Shown here: in pieces, positions 1 to 9,011 of the stretch
How the letters are laid out: each line of letters opens with the position of its first letter
Position numbering within the stretch: position 1 is the first letter of the stretch
Assembly: GCF_018398315.1 (NCBI RefSeq)
Contig: NZ_JAHBRW010000001.1
Coordinates: forward strand, 1,608,001 to 1,672,000
DNA: 64,000 nucleotides
Direction of reading: 5' to 3'
DNA from: Chelatococcus sp. YT9
GTDB taxonomy: Bacteria > Pseudomonadota > Alphaproteobacteria > Rhizobiales > Beijerinckiaceae
Position numbers and translations under genes: made by a program
The notes under the pieces: generated by a model
What the model saw: only the letters and a program-made list of their open reading frames with translations
Database searches by the model: none
Told to the model about the DNA's origin: nothing

Positions 1-285
1 GACCGCATGGCCCTGTCGAGGCAGCTCGCCGACATCAGGCGCCGTGGCTATGCGATCGAGACCGGCGAGAACGAGGATGGCTCCATGTGCATCGGGGTGC
101 CGATCTTCGATGAGGATGCTTACCCCGTCGCGGCGCTCAGCCTCTCGGCGCCAGAGCGCCGCATGAGCACCGAGATCACGGTGGAGGCGGTGGCCATGCT
201 GCGCAAGGCCGCGGCAGCGGTTTCCACGGCGCTCGGCTATGCTCCGGAAGCGAGGCCGGCACCGTCCTCAGCTGCGGCGGGTTGA
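1..285 (+). CDS. IclR-family transcriptional regulator, C-terminal fragment (cut by window edge)
   Basis: The reading frame is open from the first base, so the gene starts outside the window and only the last 94 residues are visible. The visible part looks like the effector-binding domain of IclR regulators: a segment reading GYAIETGENEDGSMCIGVPI is followed by a hydrophobic strand (VAALSLSAP) and a closing helix (AMLRKAAAAVSTALG). The helix-turn-helix domain is not in view. IclR proteins usually control a neighbouring catabolic or transport operon, so control of the downstream ABC importer is plausible, but this is inference from adjacency. The family call is good; the ligand cannot be told. 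Confidence 0.8.
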   Translation, partial: DRMALSRQLADIRRRGYAIETGENEDGSMCIGVPIFDEDAYPVAALSLSAPERRMSTEITVEAVAMLRKAAAAVSTALGYAPEARPAPSSAAAG

Positions 286-441
286 AACCGAAGGTTTTCG
301 GTTTGCGTTTCGCGTGAAGAAACACCGCGTTCTTGACACGAACCGGAGCCAGTCCCTAGCTTCGGGGCAATGCGTCCATCCGCGCATGCTCAAAAACCGC
401 GGCGTCCTGGATGGTCCGAGCAGCAGAGGGAACCTTGGATC

Positions 442-2055
442 ATGGAAACGTTACGACGTTCTTCGACGACGCGGCGCGGGTTTCTGCAGTCCGTGGGAGG
501 TGCGGCGACCTTGGCGGCCGCGGGTGGATATCCTGAGTGGGTGTTCGCGCAGACACGCAGCGGCGTGTTGAATGCCATGCTCAATGTGGAGCCGGCGACC
601 CTCAACTACGCTCTGCTCAATACCAGCGTCATCCAGTCCGTATGTGGATCAATCAACGAGTCGCTTCTTCTGTTCGACTGGCAACTGAAGCCACAGCCTA
701 ACCTTGCGCGTAGCTTCGATATTTCGCCCGATGGTCTCGTCTATACTTTCGAGCTGGAGCCGGATGTCAAATGGCATGACGGCAAACCCTTCACATCACG
801 AGACGTGGTGTTCACCTGCGCGAAGATGCTGCGTGAACTCAATCCACGCAGCCGGGCGGCGATGGATCGTTGTGAATCCATTACGGCAGAGGGTGACCAC
901 AAAGTCGTATTCAAGCTGAAGGAACCCTTTAACGCCTTTATTCTGGCCTTCATGGCGTCGACTGGGCCGATGATGCCGGCTCATATCTATGAAGGCACGG
1001 ATTATCGCAACAACCCCGCGAATACAGCGCCGATCGGCACTGGGCCCTTCAAGTTCGCCCAATGGTCTAAGGGCAATTTCATCAAGCTCGTGCGCAATGA
1101 TAACTACTGGCGCAAAGGCCAGCCCGGACTCGACGAAGTGAACTTCCGCATCATCGCCTCGGCTGAGCAGCGTGCCGTTGCGTTAGAGACAGGCGCGGTC
1201 GACATGGCCTTCGGCGATGATCTCGACCCGATCGACGTGCCGCGCTTCCGCGAGAATCCCGGCCTCGTGATGGTGCAGAATGCCTATGACGCGGTCGGCG
1301 AGATCACGCTGATGGAGATCAATCAGCGGACGGCGCCATTCAACGACCGTCGCTTCCGGGCAGCGATCATGCATGCCATGGATCGCAACTTCCTGGTGGA
1401 TCAGCTGAATTTCGGCCTCGGCCGCGTTGCGGACAGCCCGATCTTCTCCACCGTTCCTTACTACGATCCCAAAGTTCTGACCCAATACGAATATTCCCCT
1501 GACAAGGCCAAGGCGTTGCTCGACGACATGGGGCTGAAGCCCGGCGCGGGCGGTGTCCGCCACAAGTTCTCGGTTCTGATGCTTCCGAACCAGGATGGTC
1601 CGTGGCGTCGGGCCGGCGAATATTCGAAACAGGCCCTCGCGGATGTCGGCCTCGACGTGGAGCTGCAGTCGACGGACGTCGCCACATTTTACAAGCGAAA
1701 CGGCGATTGGGACTACGACGTGATGTGGAACAGCTACGGGCAGTTCGGCGATCCCGCCATCGGCATGTCGCGCTTCTTCCTCTCGAACAATATCCGCAAG
1801 GGCGTTCCGCAGACGAATACCCAAGGCTATTCGAATCCGAAGGTCGATGAGCTTCTCCAGAAAGGTGCCACGGCCGTCAAGCGTGAGGACGCGCAGGCCG
1901 CCTATAGCGAACTGCAGAAGATCCTGACCGAGGACGTCGCGATGTTGTGGATGTATGAACGCCGCAAGCCGCTCTTCCACGCCAAGAAATTCAAGGATGT
2001 GGTGGTGGGGCCGAACGGCCCTTGCGACGGCTTCGGCGCCGCCAAGCCCGCATAG
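442..2055 (+). CDS. ABC transporter substrate-binding protein, family 5 (peptide/opine/nickel type), Tat-exported
   Basis: A 537-residue periplasmic solute receptor of the SBP_bac_5 family, which delivers peptides, opines, glycosides or related compounds to an inner-membrane permease. The N-terminus has a twin-arginine signal (TTRRGFLQSVGG, then an Ala/Gly-rich stretch ending near VFAQT), so export as a folded protein is likely. The body carries typical family features, including PNLARSFDISPDG, VKWHDGKPFTSRDVVFT and a GTGPFKF segment. The ATG at 442 was chosen because AGAGGGA lies about 10 nt upstream and the Tat motif follows directly. An upstream in-frame start at 370 would add 24 residues before it. 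Two permease genes follow on the same strand. The ligand is not predictable. Confidence 0.93.
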   Translation: METLRRSSTTRRGFLQSVGGAATLAAAGGYPEWVFAQTRSGVLNAMLNVEPATLNYALLNTSVIQSVCGSINESLLLFDWQLKPQPNLARSFDISPDGLVYTFELEPDVKWHDGKPFTSRDVVFTCAKMLRELNPRSRAAMDRCESITAEGDHKVVFKLKEPFNAFILAFMASTGPMMPAHIYEGTDYRNNPANTAPIGTGPFKFAQWSKGNFIKLVRNDNYWRKGQPGLDEVNFRIIASAEQRAVALETGAVDMAFGDDLDPIDVPRFRENPGLVMVQNAYDAVGEITLMEINQRTAPFNDRRFRAAIMHAMDRNFLVDQLNFGLGRVADSPIFSTVPYYDPKVLTQYEYSPDKAKALLDDMGLKPGAGGVRHKFSVLMLPNQDGPWRRAGEYSKQALADVGLDVELQSTDVATFYKRNGDWDYDVMWNSYGQFGDPAIGMSRFFLSNNIRKGVPQTNTQGYSNPKVDELLQKGATAVKREDAQAAYSELQKILTEDVAMLWMYERRKPLFHAKKFKDVVVGPNGPCDGFGAAKPA

Positions 2056-2080
2056 TCTCGCCGGTCATTTTCTCGAGCAG

Positions 2081-2097
2081 GTCCGCTTGGTGCGGAC
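2081..2097 (+). repeat. Short inverted repeat between binding-protein and permease genes
   Basis: GTCCGC and GCGGAC are separated by TTGGT, 25 nt after the binding-protein stop. No U-tract follows, so it is not a classical terminator. Hairpins at this place in ABC importer operons commonly stabilise the upstream message, giving more receptor than permease. That role is inferred here. Confidence 0.45.
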
Positions 2098-2290
2098 TTG
2101 CTTCATTCATGAACAGACGAGCAAGCGATCGGCTTGGATGTCACCAGATGTTCGGTCAAGCTGGCTCCCATCCAGGCCGGATTGGCTCCCGACGGGATAG
2201 TCTCGTGACGATTCCCGCTGCCATCGTCTCTGCAGGCAGCCTGTCGGCCGCGCCTGCTTTTCCCATTTGTGTTTCGCATAAGGAGAAAGA

Positions 2291-3271
2291 ATGTCCACGA
2301 AAGCGGCCTTTCTCGCGCGTCGTGTTGTTCAAGCCGCGATGGTTGTCGTTGGCGTGGTGTTTCTCTCGTTCTTCCTCGTTCGGCTCGCCCCTGGCGACGC
2401 GGCGATGGCGATCGCCGGTGAGACCGGTTACAGCGACCCGCAATATGTCGCTGATCTCCGAAAGGAGTTTGGCCTCGACAAGCCGGTCCTCACCCAGTTC
2501 GGCATCTACCTCGCCAAGGTCAGTGTCGGCGATCTCGGCTTTTCCTATCAGAAGCGGCAACCCGTCTACGATCTCATCATGGAGCGTCTGCCTGCGACGC
2601 TCCTTCTGGCGGGTGTCGTCATCGTCGTCTCGCTCGTCATCGGCATCTTCGTCGGCGCGGTATCCGCAAAATATGCCGGGCGACTTGTCGACGGCATCCT
2701 GCGGGTCTTTCTCATGGCCTTCTATGCCATGCCCTCCTATTGGCTCGGCCTCGTCCTCGTTCTGATGTTCTCGGTCCATCTCGGCTGGCTGCCGGCCTTC
2801 GGCATCGAGACCATGGGCGGGGACCCGGCGCCGATGGCGCGGGCGCTGGATATCAGCCGGCATCTCGTGCTGCCGGCCCTGACGCTTGGCCTCTTCTTCG
2901 CCGCCATCTATGCACGGCTGACGCGCGCTGCGATGCTCGAGGTCGTCAATCTCGACTTTGTCCGCACAGCGCGCGCCAAGGGGATTTCCGAGACGCGCCT
3001 GTTCATGCGCCACGTGCTGCGCAACGCGCTTATTCCCGTCGTGACCTATGCGGGCTTGCAAACGAGCGCGCTGGTTGGCGGGACGGTTCTGGTGGAAACG
3101 GTGTTTTCATGGCCCGGGATCGGGCGGCTCGCCTATGACGCGCTCATCGCTCGGGACAACAATCTGCTCATCGGCATCTTCATCTTCACGTCGGTTCTCG
3201 TGGTGTTGTTCAATCTCCTGACCGATCTTCTTTATGTGGTGCTCGACCCGCGCATGGAGCTCGGCAAATGA
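2291..3271 (+). CDS. ABC transporter permease, DppB/OppB type
   Basis: A 326-residue inner-membrane permease, first of the pair that forms the channel of a peptide-type ABC importer. It begins with the usual N-terminal membrane helix (VVQAAMVVVGVVFLSFFLVRLAPGD) and has further hydrophobic segments. The conserved cytoplasmic EAA loop that contacts the ATPase is visible (DFVRTARAKGISETRLFMRH, then LRNALIPVVT). An AAGGAGA ribosome-binding site ends about 5 nt before the ATG. The gene overlaps the next permease by ATGA, a sign of translational coupling. There is a gap of 235 nt from the binding-protein gene, which contains one short hairpin. Confidence 0.94.
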   Translation: MSTKAAFLARRVVQAAMVVVGVVFLSFFLVRLAPGDAAMAIAGETGYSDPQYVADLRKEFGLDKPVLTQFGIYLAKVSVGDLGFSYQKRQPVYDLIMERLPATLLLAGVVIVVSLVIGIFVGAVSAKYAGRLVDGILRVFLMAFYAMPSYWLGLVLVLMFSVHLGWLPAFGIETMGGDPAPMARALDISRHLVLPALTLGLFFAAIYARLTRAAMLEVVNLDFVRTARAKGISETRLFMRHVLRNALIPVVTYAGLQTSALVGGTVLVETVFSWPGIGRLAYDALIARDNNLLIGIFIFTSVLVVLFNLLTDLLYVVLDPRMELGK

Positions 3272-4104
3272 GCGCTCTTCGCCGCTTTCTGCGCAATGGC
3301 ACGGCTGTCATCGGCCTCTTCGCTTTTCTTGCCATCGTGGCCTTCGCCCTGCTGGCTCCGGTGATCTATCCCGGCAACCCGCTGTCCATAGCAGGAGCAC
3401 CACTCAGGCCGCCCGGCTCGCCGAACCTCATAGCGGGCAGCGACATGCTGGGTCGCAATGTTGCGGCGGGTCTTGCCTATGGCGCGCGCGTCTCGCTGAT
3501 CATTGGGCTTCTCTCGGCCTTGCTGGCCATCGTCATCGGCGCGGTGCTGGGTGCGCTCGCCGGTTACTTCGGGCGCTGGATCGATGATGCGATCATGCGC
3601 TTCACGGAGTTCTTCCAGATCATCCCGAGCTTCATCCTGCTCATGGTGCTGATCGCTTTGATGCGTCCTAGCGTCACGGCCACGATCTGCGGCATCGCGC
3701 TCATCAGCTGGCCGCAGGTGGCGCGCATTGTCCGGGCGGAGTTTCTCGTGCTGCGAAGGGCCGAATTCGTTGAGGCGGCGCGGGTGCAGGGCTTTTCGAC
3801 GACCCATATCATCACCCGTGAAATTGCCCCAAACGCCCTGTCGCCAGTCATTGTTATCGGCTCGATCCTCGTTGCCAATGCCATCCTGACGGAATCGGCC
3901 TTGAGCTTCCTCGGCCTCGGCGATCCCAACCTCATCAGCTGGGGCTACATGATCGCAGCATCGCGCTCGGCCATGCGGCTTGCCTGGTGGACCACCGTGA
4001 TGCCGGGCCTCTGCATTGCGCTGACGGTTCTTGCGCTAAACCTCGTCGGCGACGGTCTCAACGATGCGTTCAATCGTCGCCTGGGCGAGGGCGGGCGGGC
4101 TTAA
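3268..4104 (+). CDS. ABC transporter permease, DppC/OppC type
   Basis: A 278-residue second permease of the same importer. It starts with the DppC-type short cytoplasmic N-terminus and first helix (FLRNGTAVIGLFAFLAIVAFALLAPVI). The marker segment AGSDMLGRNVAAGLAYGARVSL is followed by more membrane helices and the EAA loop (EFVEAARVQGFSTTHIITRE, then APNALSPVIVI). Its start overlaps the stop of the preceding permease (ATGA). No ATP-binding subunit gene follows: the next gene is on the opposite strand. The ATPases must therefore be encoded elsewhere, perhaps before the binding-protein gene outside the window or as shared subunits. Confidence 0.94.
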   Translation: MSALRRFLRNGTAVIGLFAFLAIVAFALLAPVIYPGNPLSIAGAPLRPPGSPNLIAGSDMLGRNVAAGLAYGARVSLIIGLLSALLAIVIGAVLGALAGYFGRWIDDAIMRFTEFFQIIPSFILLMVLIALMRPSVTATICGIALISWPQVARIVRAEFLVLRRAEFVEAARVQGFSTTHIITREIAPNALSPVIVIGSILVANAILTESALSFLGLGDPNLISWGYMIAASRSAMRLAWWTTVMPGLCIALTVLALNLVGDGLNDAFNRRLGEGGRA

Positions 4105-4117
4105 CGGCGGCGCGCAG

Positions 4118-4280
4118 ATGCCCCCATCCCCCTTTCCCCATTAAGGGAAGGGCGGCGCCGCAGGCGCCGGGTGGGGACATCTTGAGGTGATAGTCTGGCG
4201 TTTGGGGTGAGCTCCACCCGACCTCGCTAGCGCGAGGCCGCCCTCCCTTCGAGGGAGGGATCGGGGTGGGGCGCAGCCCG
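4118..4280. repeat. GC-rich intergenic repeat, copy 1
   Basis: This gap between the permease stop and the penicillin-binding protein stop is packed with short inverted repeats: CCTTTCCCCATTAAGGG, GGCGCCGCAGGCGCC, CCTCGCTAGCGCGAGG and CCCTCCCTTCGAGGGAGGG. The core at 4150-4176 matches 12338-12364 over 27 nt with one mismatch, and the CCTCGCT...GCGAGGCC and CCCACCC blocks also recur there. It looks like a dispersed palindromic element of a kind common between genes in Hyphomicrobiales. Lying between convergent genes, its hairpins could also help end transcription. Confidence 0.65.
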
Positions 4281-4323
4281 CGGCTCCCATATTGAACCGT
4301 CAGGTTCAAGCGTCCGGCAAGTC

Positions 4324-6813
4324 TCACCCGCCGAACAGCTGCTCCAGCAGACCGCGCTGGCGTGGAGCCTGGCGCGGCTGCGGCTGGGCCGCCAGGCGGT
4401 CGCCGCCCACTGAGCCGGGCGGCACCAGCGTCACTTCATCCTCGGCCGTCACGCCCTGGTTCGCGGCGATCTCCCCGCCCATGGACTGGTAATTCGGCGT
4501 GGCAGGCTGATAGCGGATGCCCGGCAGCGGCACGGGCTTCTCACCCTGAATGGCCACCTTCATGTAGCGACTCCAGACTTCGACAGGCAGGTTGCCGCCG
4601 GAGGCGCGTCTGGTCGGCGAGTTGTCGTCGTTGCCGATCCACACACCGGTAACGCCCTTGCCCGTGAAGCCGATGAACCAGGCGTCGCGGTAATCCTGTG
4701 ACGTGCCTGTCTTGCCGGCGACTTCCCAGCCCGGGAGCTGGGCGCCCTTGGCGGTGCCAATGGTGACGGCCTCCCGCAGCATGCCGTTCATCATGCCGAG
4801 CTGCGCGGGCTCGATGACCCGGCCGAGATCGACGGCGGTCCGCTTGTACAGCACCTTGCCGTCTGCGGATTTCACGGTCTTCACCGCGTACGGGATGACT
4901 CCGATGCCGCCGTTGGCGAAGGCATCGAAGGCCGCGACGAGCTCGATCGGCGTGACTTCCGAGGTGCCAAGCGCGATCGATGGATTGGCCTGGAGCGATG
5001 AGGTGATGCCCAGGCGCTGGGCGGTGCGGACGACGGCCCGCGGTCCCATTTCCACCGCGAGCTTCACAGCAACCGTGTTGATGGAATAGGCGAGCGCCGT
5101 GGCGAGCGTGATCGGTCCATTGTAGCGCCGGTTTGCGTTCGCCGGTTGCCAGCCGCGTATATTGATAGGGGAGTCCTCCCGCACGGTGTCCGGCGTGAGG
5201 CCGTTTTCTAGCGCGGCGAGATAGACGAAAGCCTTGAACGAGGAGCCCGGCTGCCGCTTCGCCGTGGTCGCGCGGTTGAACTGGCTGTCGGAATAATTCC
5301 GTCCGCCGATCAGCGCACGGATGGCGCCATCCGTGGCGAGCGACACGAGAGCGCCCTGACTCGCCTTGTATTTGGCACCCTTCTGGTCAAGCTCCTCGAC
5401 CAGCGCGCGCTCGGCAGCCGCCTGCAGGCGATTATCGATCGTCGTCTCCACGACGATATCCATGTCGACCTTGCCGACATAGTCGTCGAGCACGTCCATC
5501 ACATAGTCGGCGGCATAATTGGCCGAGCCAGCGCCCTTCGCCTTCACGGCCGTGGCGGGGGCGAGCACGGCCGCCTTGGCCGCCTTATCCGTGATGAAGC
5601 CCGCGTCGACCATGGCACCCAGCACGACTTCCGCCCGGGCGCGGGCAGCCTGCGGGTTGCGGCTCGGTGCAAGGCGCGATGGCGCCTGAACGAGGCCCGC
5701 CAGCATGGCGGCTTCGGCGAGGGAGACCTCGCTCGCGTGCTTGCCGAAATAGCGCAGGGCGGCCGCCTCGACGCCGTAGGCTCCGGCACCGAAATAGACG
5801 CGGTTGAGATAGAGCTCGAGAATTTGGTCCTTGGTGTAGGTCTGCTCCAGCCAAAGCGCGAGGATCGCCTCTTGGATCTTGCGCGAAAGGGTGCGTTCCT
5901 GCGTCAGGAACATGTTCTTGGCGAGCTGCTGCGTGAGGGTGGAACCGCCCTGCGCCACACCGCGGCTGGTGACATTGCGAAAGGCCGCGCGGGCAATGCC
6001 GACCGGATCGACGCCGAAATGGCTGTAGAAGCGCCTGTCCTCGATGGCAAGGAAGGCCATCGGCAGGTACGGCGGCAAGTCGTGGATGGCGATCGTCTGG
6101 CCGCCGGTGTCGCCGCGGTTGGCGAGCAGCGAGCCGTCCGCCGCCATGATCGCAACATTGGGAGGGCGCTTCGGAACGGTGAGTTCCGACATGGGTGGCA
6201 ACTGCGCGAAGTGATAGGCCACGACGCCGGCAAGTCCAACGACGCACCATACCGCAAGTACGATGAAGAGGCCGAAGACGCGTCCGAGGAATGAACGCTT
6301 GCGCCGCTTCCTCCCTTTTCCAGCACCGCTGCCGCCACGGCCGCCCCGGCCGTTGCCGCCACCAGATCCACCCTTCTTACGCGGGGACGCTGCCATCATA
6401 CTATCCTCGGTGCGGCTGTCGTTGCCGGGGTCGGCACCTCTGTCGTCGCTCGTCATGGTGACGTCGAAATCAGACTCCCCCGCGAAAGGAGATGCGGCTG
6501 CGAAGCCAGTATCAGACGTGAAAGAAGGCTCCCTGCGCTCGCCTGGCCTCGCCGCAGGCTCGCCCTTTCGACCCCGCGCACCCGACGCGCGGCCGCTGAA
6601 GCCATGTTCGCCGAATGATCCCCCCGCACGGTCGCGGGGCGAGAGCACGATGTCGGCGTCGCCGGCGAAAACACGCTCTTCGCGCGCTTGGCTAGGCTGG
6701 GCGCTCCCGCGCGGCCCCTGTCGGCGCCGCATCTCCGGCGCCCGTGAGCGTTGATCGTGGTAAAAGGCCGCCTCGTCATCCGGGTCATGCCCGCGGCGGT
6801 CGAAGTCCCGCAT
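4324..6813 (-). CDS. Penicillin-binding protein 1A family, bifunctional transglycosylase/transpeptidase
   Basis: An 829-residue class A PBP that polymerises and cross-links peptidoglycan at the outer face of the inner membrane. Residues 1-170 are polar low-complexity sequence ending in a Gly/Arg/Lys-rich basic patch. One membrane helix follows (about 174-200). The GT51 glycosyltransferase domain has EDRRFYSHFG with its catalytic Glu near 258 and GGSTLTQQLAKNMFL near 289. The transpeptidase domain has SSFK (S524/K527), SIN (577-579) and KTGTS (701-705). All catalytic motifs are intact. The ATG at 6813 has GAGGACAGG just upstream; an ATG at 6870 would add 19 residues. The long disordered cytoplasmic tail is unusual in length compared with the E. 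coli proteins. Confidence 0.95.
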   Translation of the reverse strand: MRDFDRRGHDPDDEAAFYHDQRSRAPEMRRRQGPRGSAQPSQAREERVFAGDADIVLSPRDRAGGSFGEHGFSGRASGARGRKGEPAARPGERREPSFTSDTGFAAASPFAGESDFDVTMTSDDRGADPGNDSRTEDSMMAASPRKKGGSGGGNGRGGRGGSGAGKGRKRRKRSFLGRVFGLFIVLAVWCVVGLAGVVAYHFAQLPPMSELTVPKRPPNVAIMAADGSLLANRGDTGGQTIAIHDLPPYLPMAFLAIEDRRFYSHFGVDPVGIARAAFRNVTSRGVAQGGSTLTQQLAKNMFLTQERTLSRKIQEAILALWLEQTYTKDQILELYLNRVYFGAGAYGVEAAALRYFGKHASEVSLAEAAMLAGLVQAPSRLAPSRNPQAARARAEVVLGAMVDAGFITDKAAKAAVLAPATAVKAKGAGSANYAADYVMDVLDDYVGKVDMDIVVETTIDNRLQAAAERALVEELDQKGAKYKASQGALVSLATDGAIRALIGGRNYSDSQFNRATTAKRQPGSSFKAFVYLAALENGLTPDTVREDSPINIRGWQPANANRRYNGPITLATALAYSINTVAVKLAVEMGPRAVVRTAQRLGITSSLQANPSIALGTSEVTPIELVAAFDAFANGGIGVIPYAVKTVKSADGKVLYKRTAVDLGRVIEPAQLGMMNGMLREAVTIGTAKGAQLPGWEVAGKTGTSQDYRDAWFIGFTGKGVTGVWIGNDDNSPTRRASGGNLPVEVWSRYMKVAIQGEKPVPLPGIRYQPATPNYQSMGGEIAANQGVTAEDEVTLVPPGSVGGDRLAAQPQPRQAPRQRGLLEQLFGG

Positions 6814-7160
6814 GTCCTGTCCTCGAGCATTGATACCGGCGCTTCCGGGCCGCGGCACGGTCGCTGCCATTGTCCCCGCCGTTGACCAGGCGCATGGCTC
6901 CTATCGGCTCGTCCGCCGGCGCATGCAAGGAGTCCCCGCGCATAGCGCATGAATTCCACCTCGCATTTCCGACAATCCACGAAAGGCATCGTAAATGTGG
7001 CAGATTAAGGGGCTGTTACCCTGAATGACGGGTGATGATGAAGTTTCTTGGCGCGGTGTGACCTTGCTGCTTGCACGAGGCCTTTCGGTGCCGCAGCATG
7101 TCACTCCCGAGTCGACATATGGCTGCATCCTAGTCCGTCCGGCCCGGAGTGCAGGGCCGA
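6814..7160. other. Intergenic region between divergent PBP and antiporter genes
   Basis: About 350 nt separate two divergent genes, so promoters in both directions are expected here. I see no convincing -35/-10 pair, RNA gene or significant repeat. The stretch around 6990-7020 is less GC-rich than its surroundings. Confidence 0.4.
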
Positions 7161-9011
7161 ATGAACACGATCGTTTTCGTCAACTCGCTGCTCTTCGGCG
7201 GCGCCGGGCTTGTGGCCATCGGCATTCTGTCCAGCCTGATGGCCTCCCGTTTCGGCGCGCCCTTGCTCCTGGTGTTCATTCTGATCGGCATGGTGGCGGG
7301 CGAAGCAGGGCCGGGCGGCATCCTTTTCGACGACTACCGGGCCATGTATCTCATTGGCTCCCTGGCGCTGGCCATCATCCTCTTCGATGGTGGGCTCCGC
7401 ACCCGGCTGGCCAGCGTCCGTGGCGGTGCTGCCCCGGCGGTGCTGCTTGCCACGGTTGGTGTCGTCATCACCGCCGGGCTCACCGGCCTCGTGGCCATGC
7501 CACTCCTCAACCTGGATTATCTGCAAGGATTTCTGACAGGCTCGATCGTTGCATCCACCGATGCCGCGGCCGTGTTCTTTCTCATGCGGGCGCGAGGTCT
7601 GCAGCTCAAGCGCCGGGTGAACGCCACCATCGAGGTCGAATCGGCGACCAACGATCCGGTCGCCGTCTTCCTGGTGGTACTGCTCGTTACCCTCATAGGC
7701 GCGCAGGGACATGCCGGGCTTGATTCGGAGATCGCCAACATCCCGCTGCATCTGATGCGCCAATGCTTGATCGGTGGTGGCCTTGGCATAGGCGGGGGGC
7801 TCGCCATCGCCTGGCTCATCAATCGGGTCACTCTGCCGGCTGGCCTCCATCCGCTGTTCGTCATCTCGCTCGCCGTGATGATCTACGGACTCGCTGGCAT
7901 TCTCGATGGTTCGGGCTTCATCGCCGTCTATCTCGCCGGCCTCGTCGTCGGCAACCGTCCCGTGAGGGCCTTCGCCTCGATCCTGAGCTTCCATGATGCG
8001 GCGACGTGGCTCTGCCAAATCATCATGTTTCTCGTCCTCGGCCTGCTCGTCTCCCCCGAGAGGCTGATGGCGCATGCGTTGCCGGCCCTTGCCGTCGCAG
8101 CTTTTCTCATGCTGGTTGGTCGTCCCGTGGCGGTCTGGCTCTGCCTGACACCCTTCCGCTTCAGCCGCCAGGAAAAGACCTTCGTCTCATGGGTCGGTCT
8201 GCGTGGCGCCGTATCAATCTTCCTCGCTGCCATCCCCCAGCTGACGCAGGTGCCTGACGCCGAGCTCTATTTCAACGTGGCCTTCTTCGTGGTGCTGGTC
8301 TCGTTGCTGGTGCAGGGCTGGAGCGTGGCCTTCGTGGCGCGGCACACGGGGGTTGCCCTGGCCGATCCGGCTCCGGAGATCAGCCGCGTCGAGATTGATC
8401 TGCCGGGCAAGGTCGACTTGGAGATGGTTGGCTATCCGCTTCTCGCCGACAGTCCCGTTATCCAGCGTGGCACTCTGCCGTCCTGGGCGCGAGCGGTCTT
8501 GATCGTGCGCAACGATTCTGTGCTCACGCCGGAGGAGGCAGGCGTGCTCAGCGTCGGTGATTACGGCTATTTCCTGGTCCCACCAGATCGTATCCGCCGG
8601 CTGGACCGCCTGTTCGCCGCATTCGAGGGCCACCAGAGCCGTGCTTTGACGGCCGTGTTCACCTTCTCGCCGGACATCAAGTTCGCCGATCTCGCCAGCG
8701 CCTATGGCGTCGAGCCGGACGAGAGCTTGCAAGGTCTGACATTGGGCGCGATGTTCGCCGACACCTTCGAGGAAGGCGTGCGCGAAGGCGATCGGCTCGA
8801 TATCGGCAATATCACCCTGATCGCCCGCAGCGTGCGGGATGGCGTCGTGACGGCGATCGCCCTCATCGTCGGCGACACTGCGGAGGACGCGCCCCTGGCC
8901 CAATCGCGTATTGTGGCGCCGGCTCTCGCGCGCATCCGTGCTGCCGCGCAACACACGGCCAACCGTATAGCAGAGGTTCTACACCGTCGGAGTTCAGGCC
9001 GCGTTAAGTGA
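7161..9011 (+). CDS. CPA1-type potassium (or sodium)/proton antiporter
   Basis: A 616-residue membrane antiporter resembling the CvrA/YcgO (NhaP2) K+/H+ antiporters. The first about 390 residues hold around a dozen hydrophobic helices, with family marks such as LIGMVAGEAGPGG, ILFDGGLRTR, STDAAAVFFL and VESATNDPVAVFLV. The hydrophilic C-terminal part resembles the TrkA-C/CorC-like regulatory region (DLEMVGYPLLADSPVIQRG, NDSVLTPEEAGVLSVGDYG). The ATG at 7161 follows GCAGGG; an in-frame GTG at 7149 would add four residues. Its 3' end overlaps the convergent amidotransferase gene by 18 nt. The family does cation efflux and pH or osmotic balance. Ion specificity cannot be read from sequence. Confidence 0.9.
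   Translation: MNTIVFVNSLLFGGAGLVAIGILSSLMASRFGAPLLLVFILIGMVAGEAGPGGILFDDYRAMYLIGSLALAIILFDGGLRTRLASVRGGAAPAVLLATVGVVITAGLTGLVAMPLLNLDYLQGFLTGSIVASTDAAAVFFLMRARGLQLKRRVNATIEVESATNDPVAVFLVVLLVTLIGAQGHAGLDSEIANIPLHLMRQCLIGGGLGIGGGLAIAWLINRVTLPAGLHPLFVISLAVMIYGLAGILDGSGFIAVYLAGLVVGNRPVRAFASILSFHDAATWLCQIIMFLVLGLLVSPERLMAHALPALAVAAFLMLVGRPVAVWLCLTPFRFSRQEKTFVSWVGLRGAVSIFLAAIPQLTQVPDAELYFNVAFFVVLVSLLVQGWSVAFVARHTGVALADPAPEISRVEIDLPGKVDLEMVGYPLLADSPVIQRGTLPSWARAVLIVRNDSVLTPEEAGVLSVGDYGYFLVPPDRIRRLDRLFAAFEGHQSRALTAVFTFSPDIKFADLASAYGVEPDESLQGLTLGAMFADTFEEGVREGDRLDIGNITLIARSVRDGVVTAIALIVGDTAEDAPLAQSRIVAPALARIRAAAQHTANRIAEVLHRRSSGRVK

Noticed and set aside
8994-9011. The 18-nt tail-to-tail overlap of the antiporter and amidotransferase genes as a special antisense device
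   Set aside because: Short convergent overlaps are common in compact genomes and no structure is seen there.
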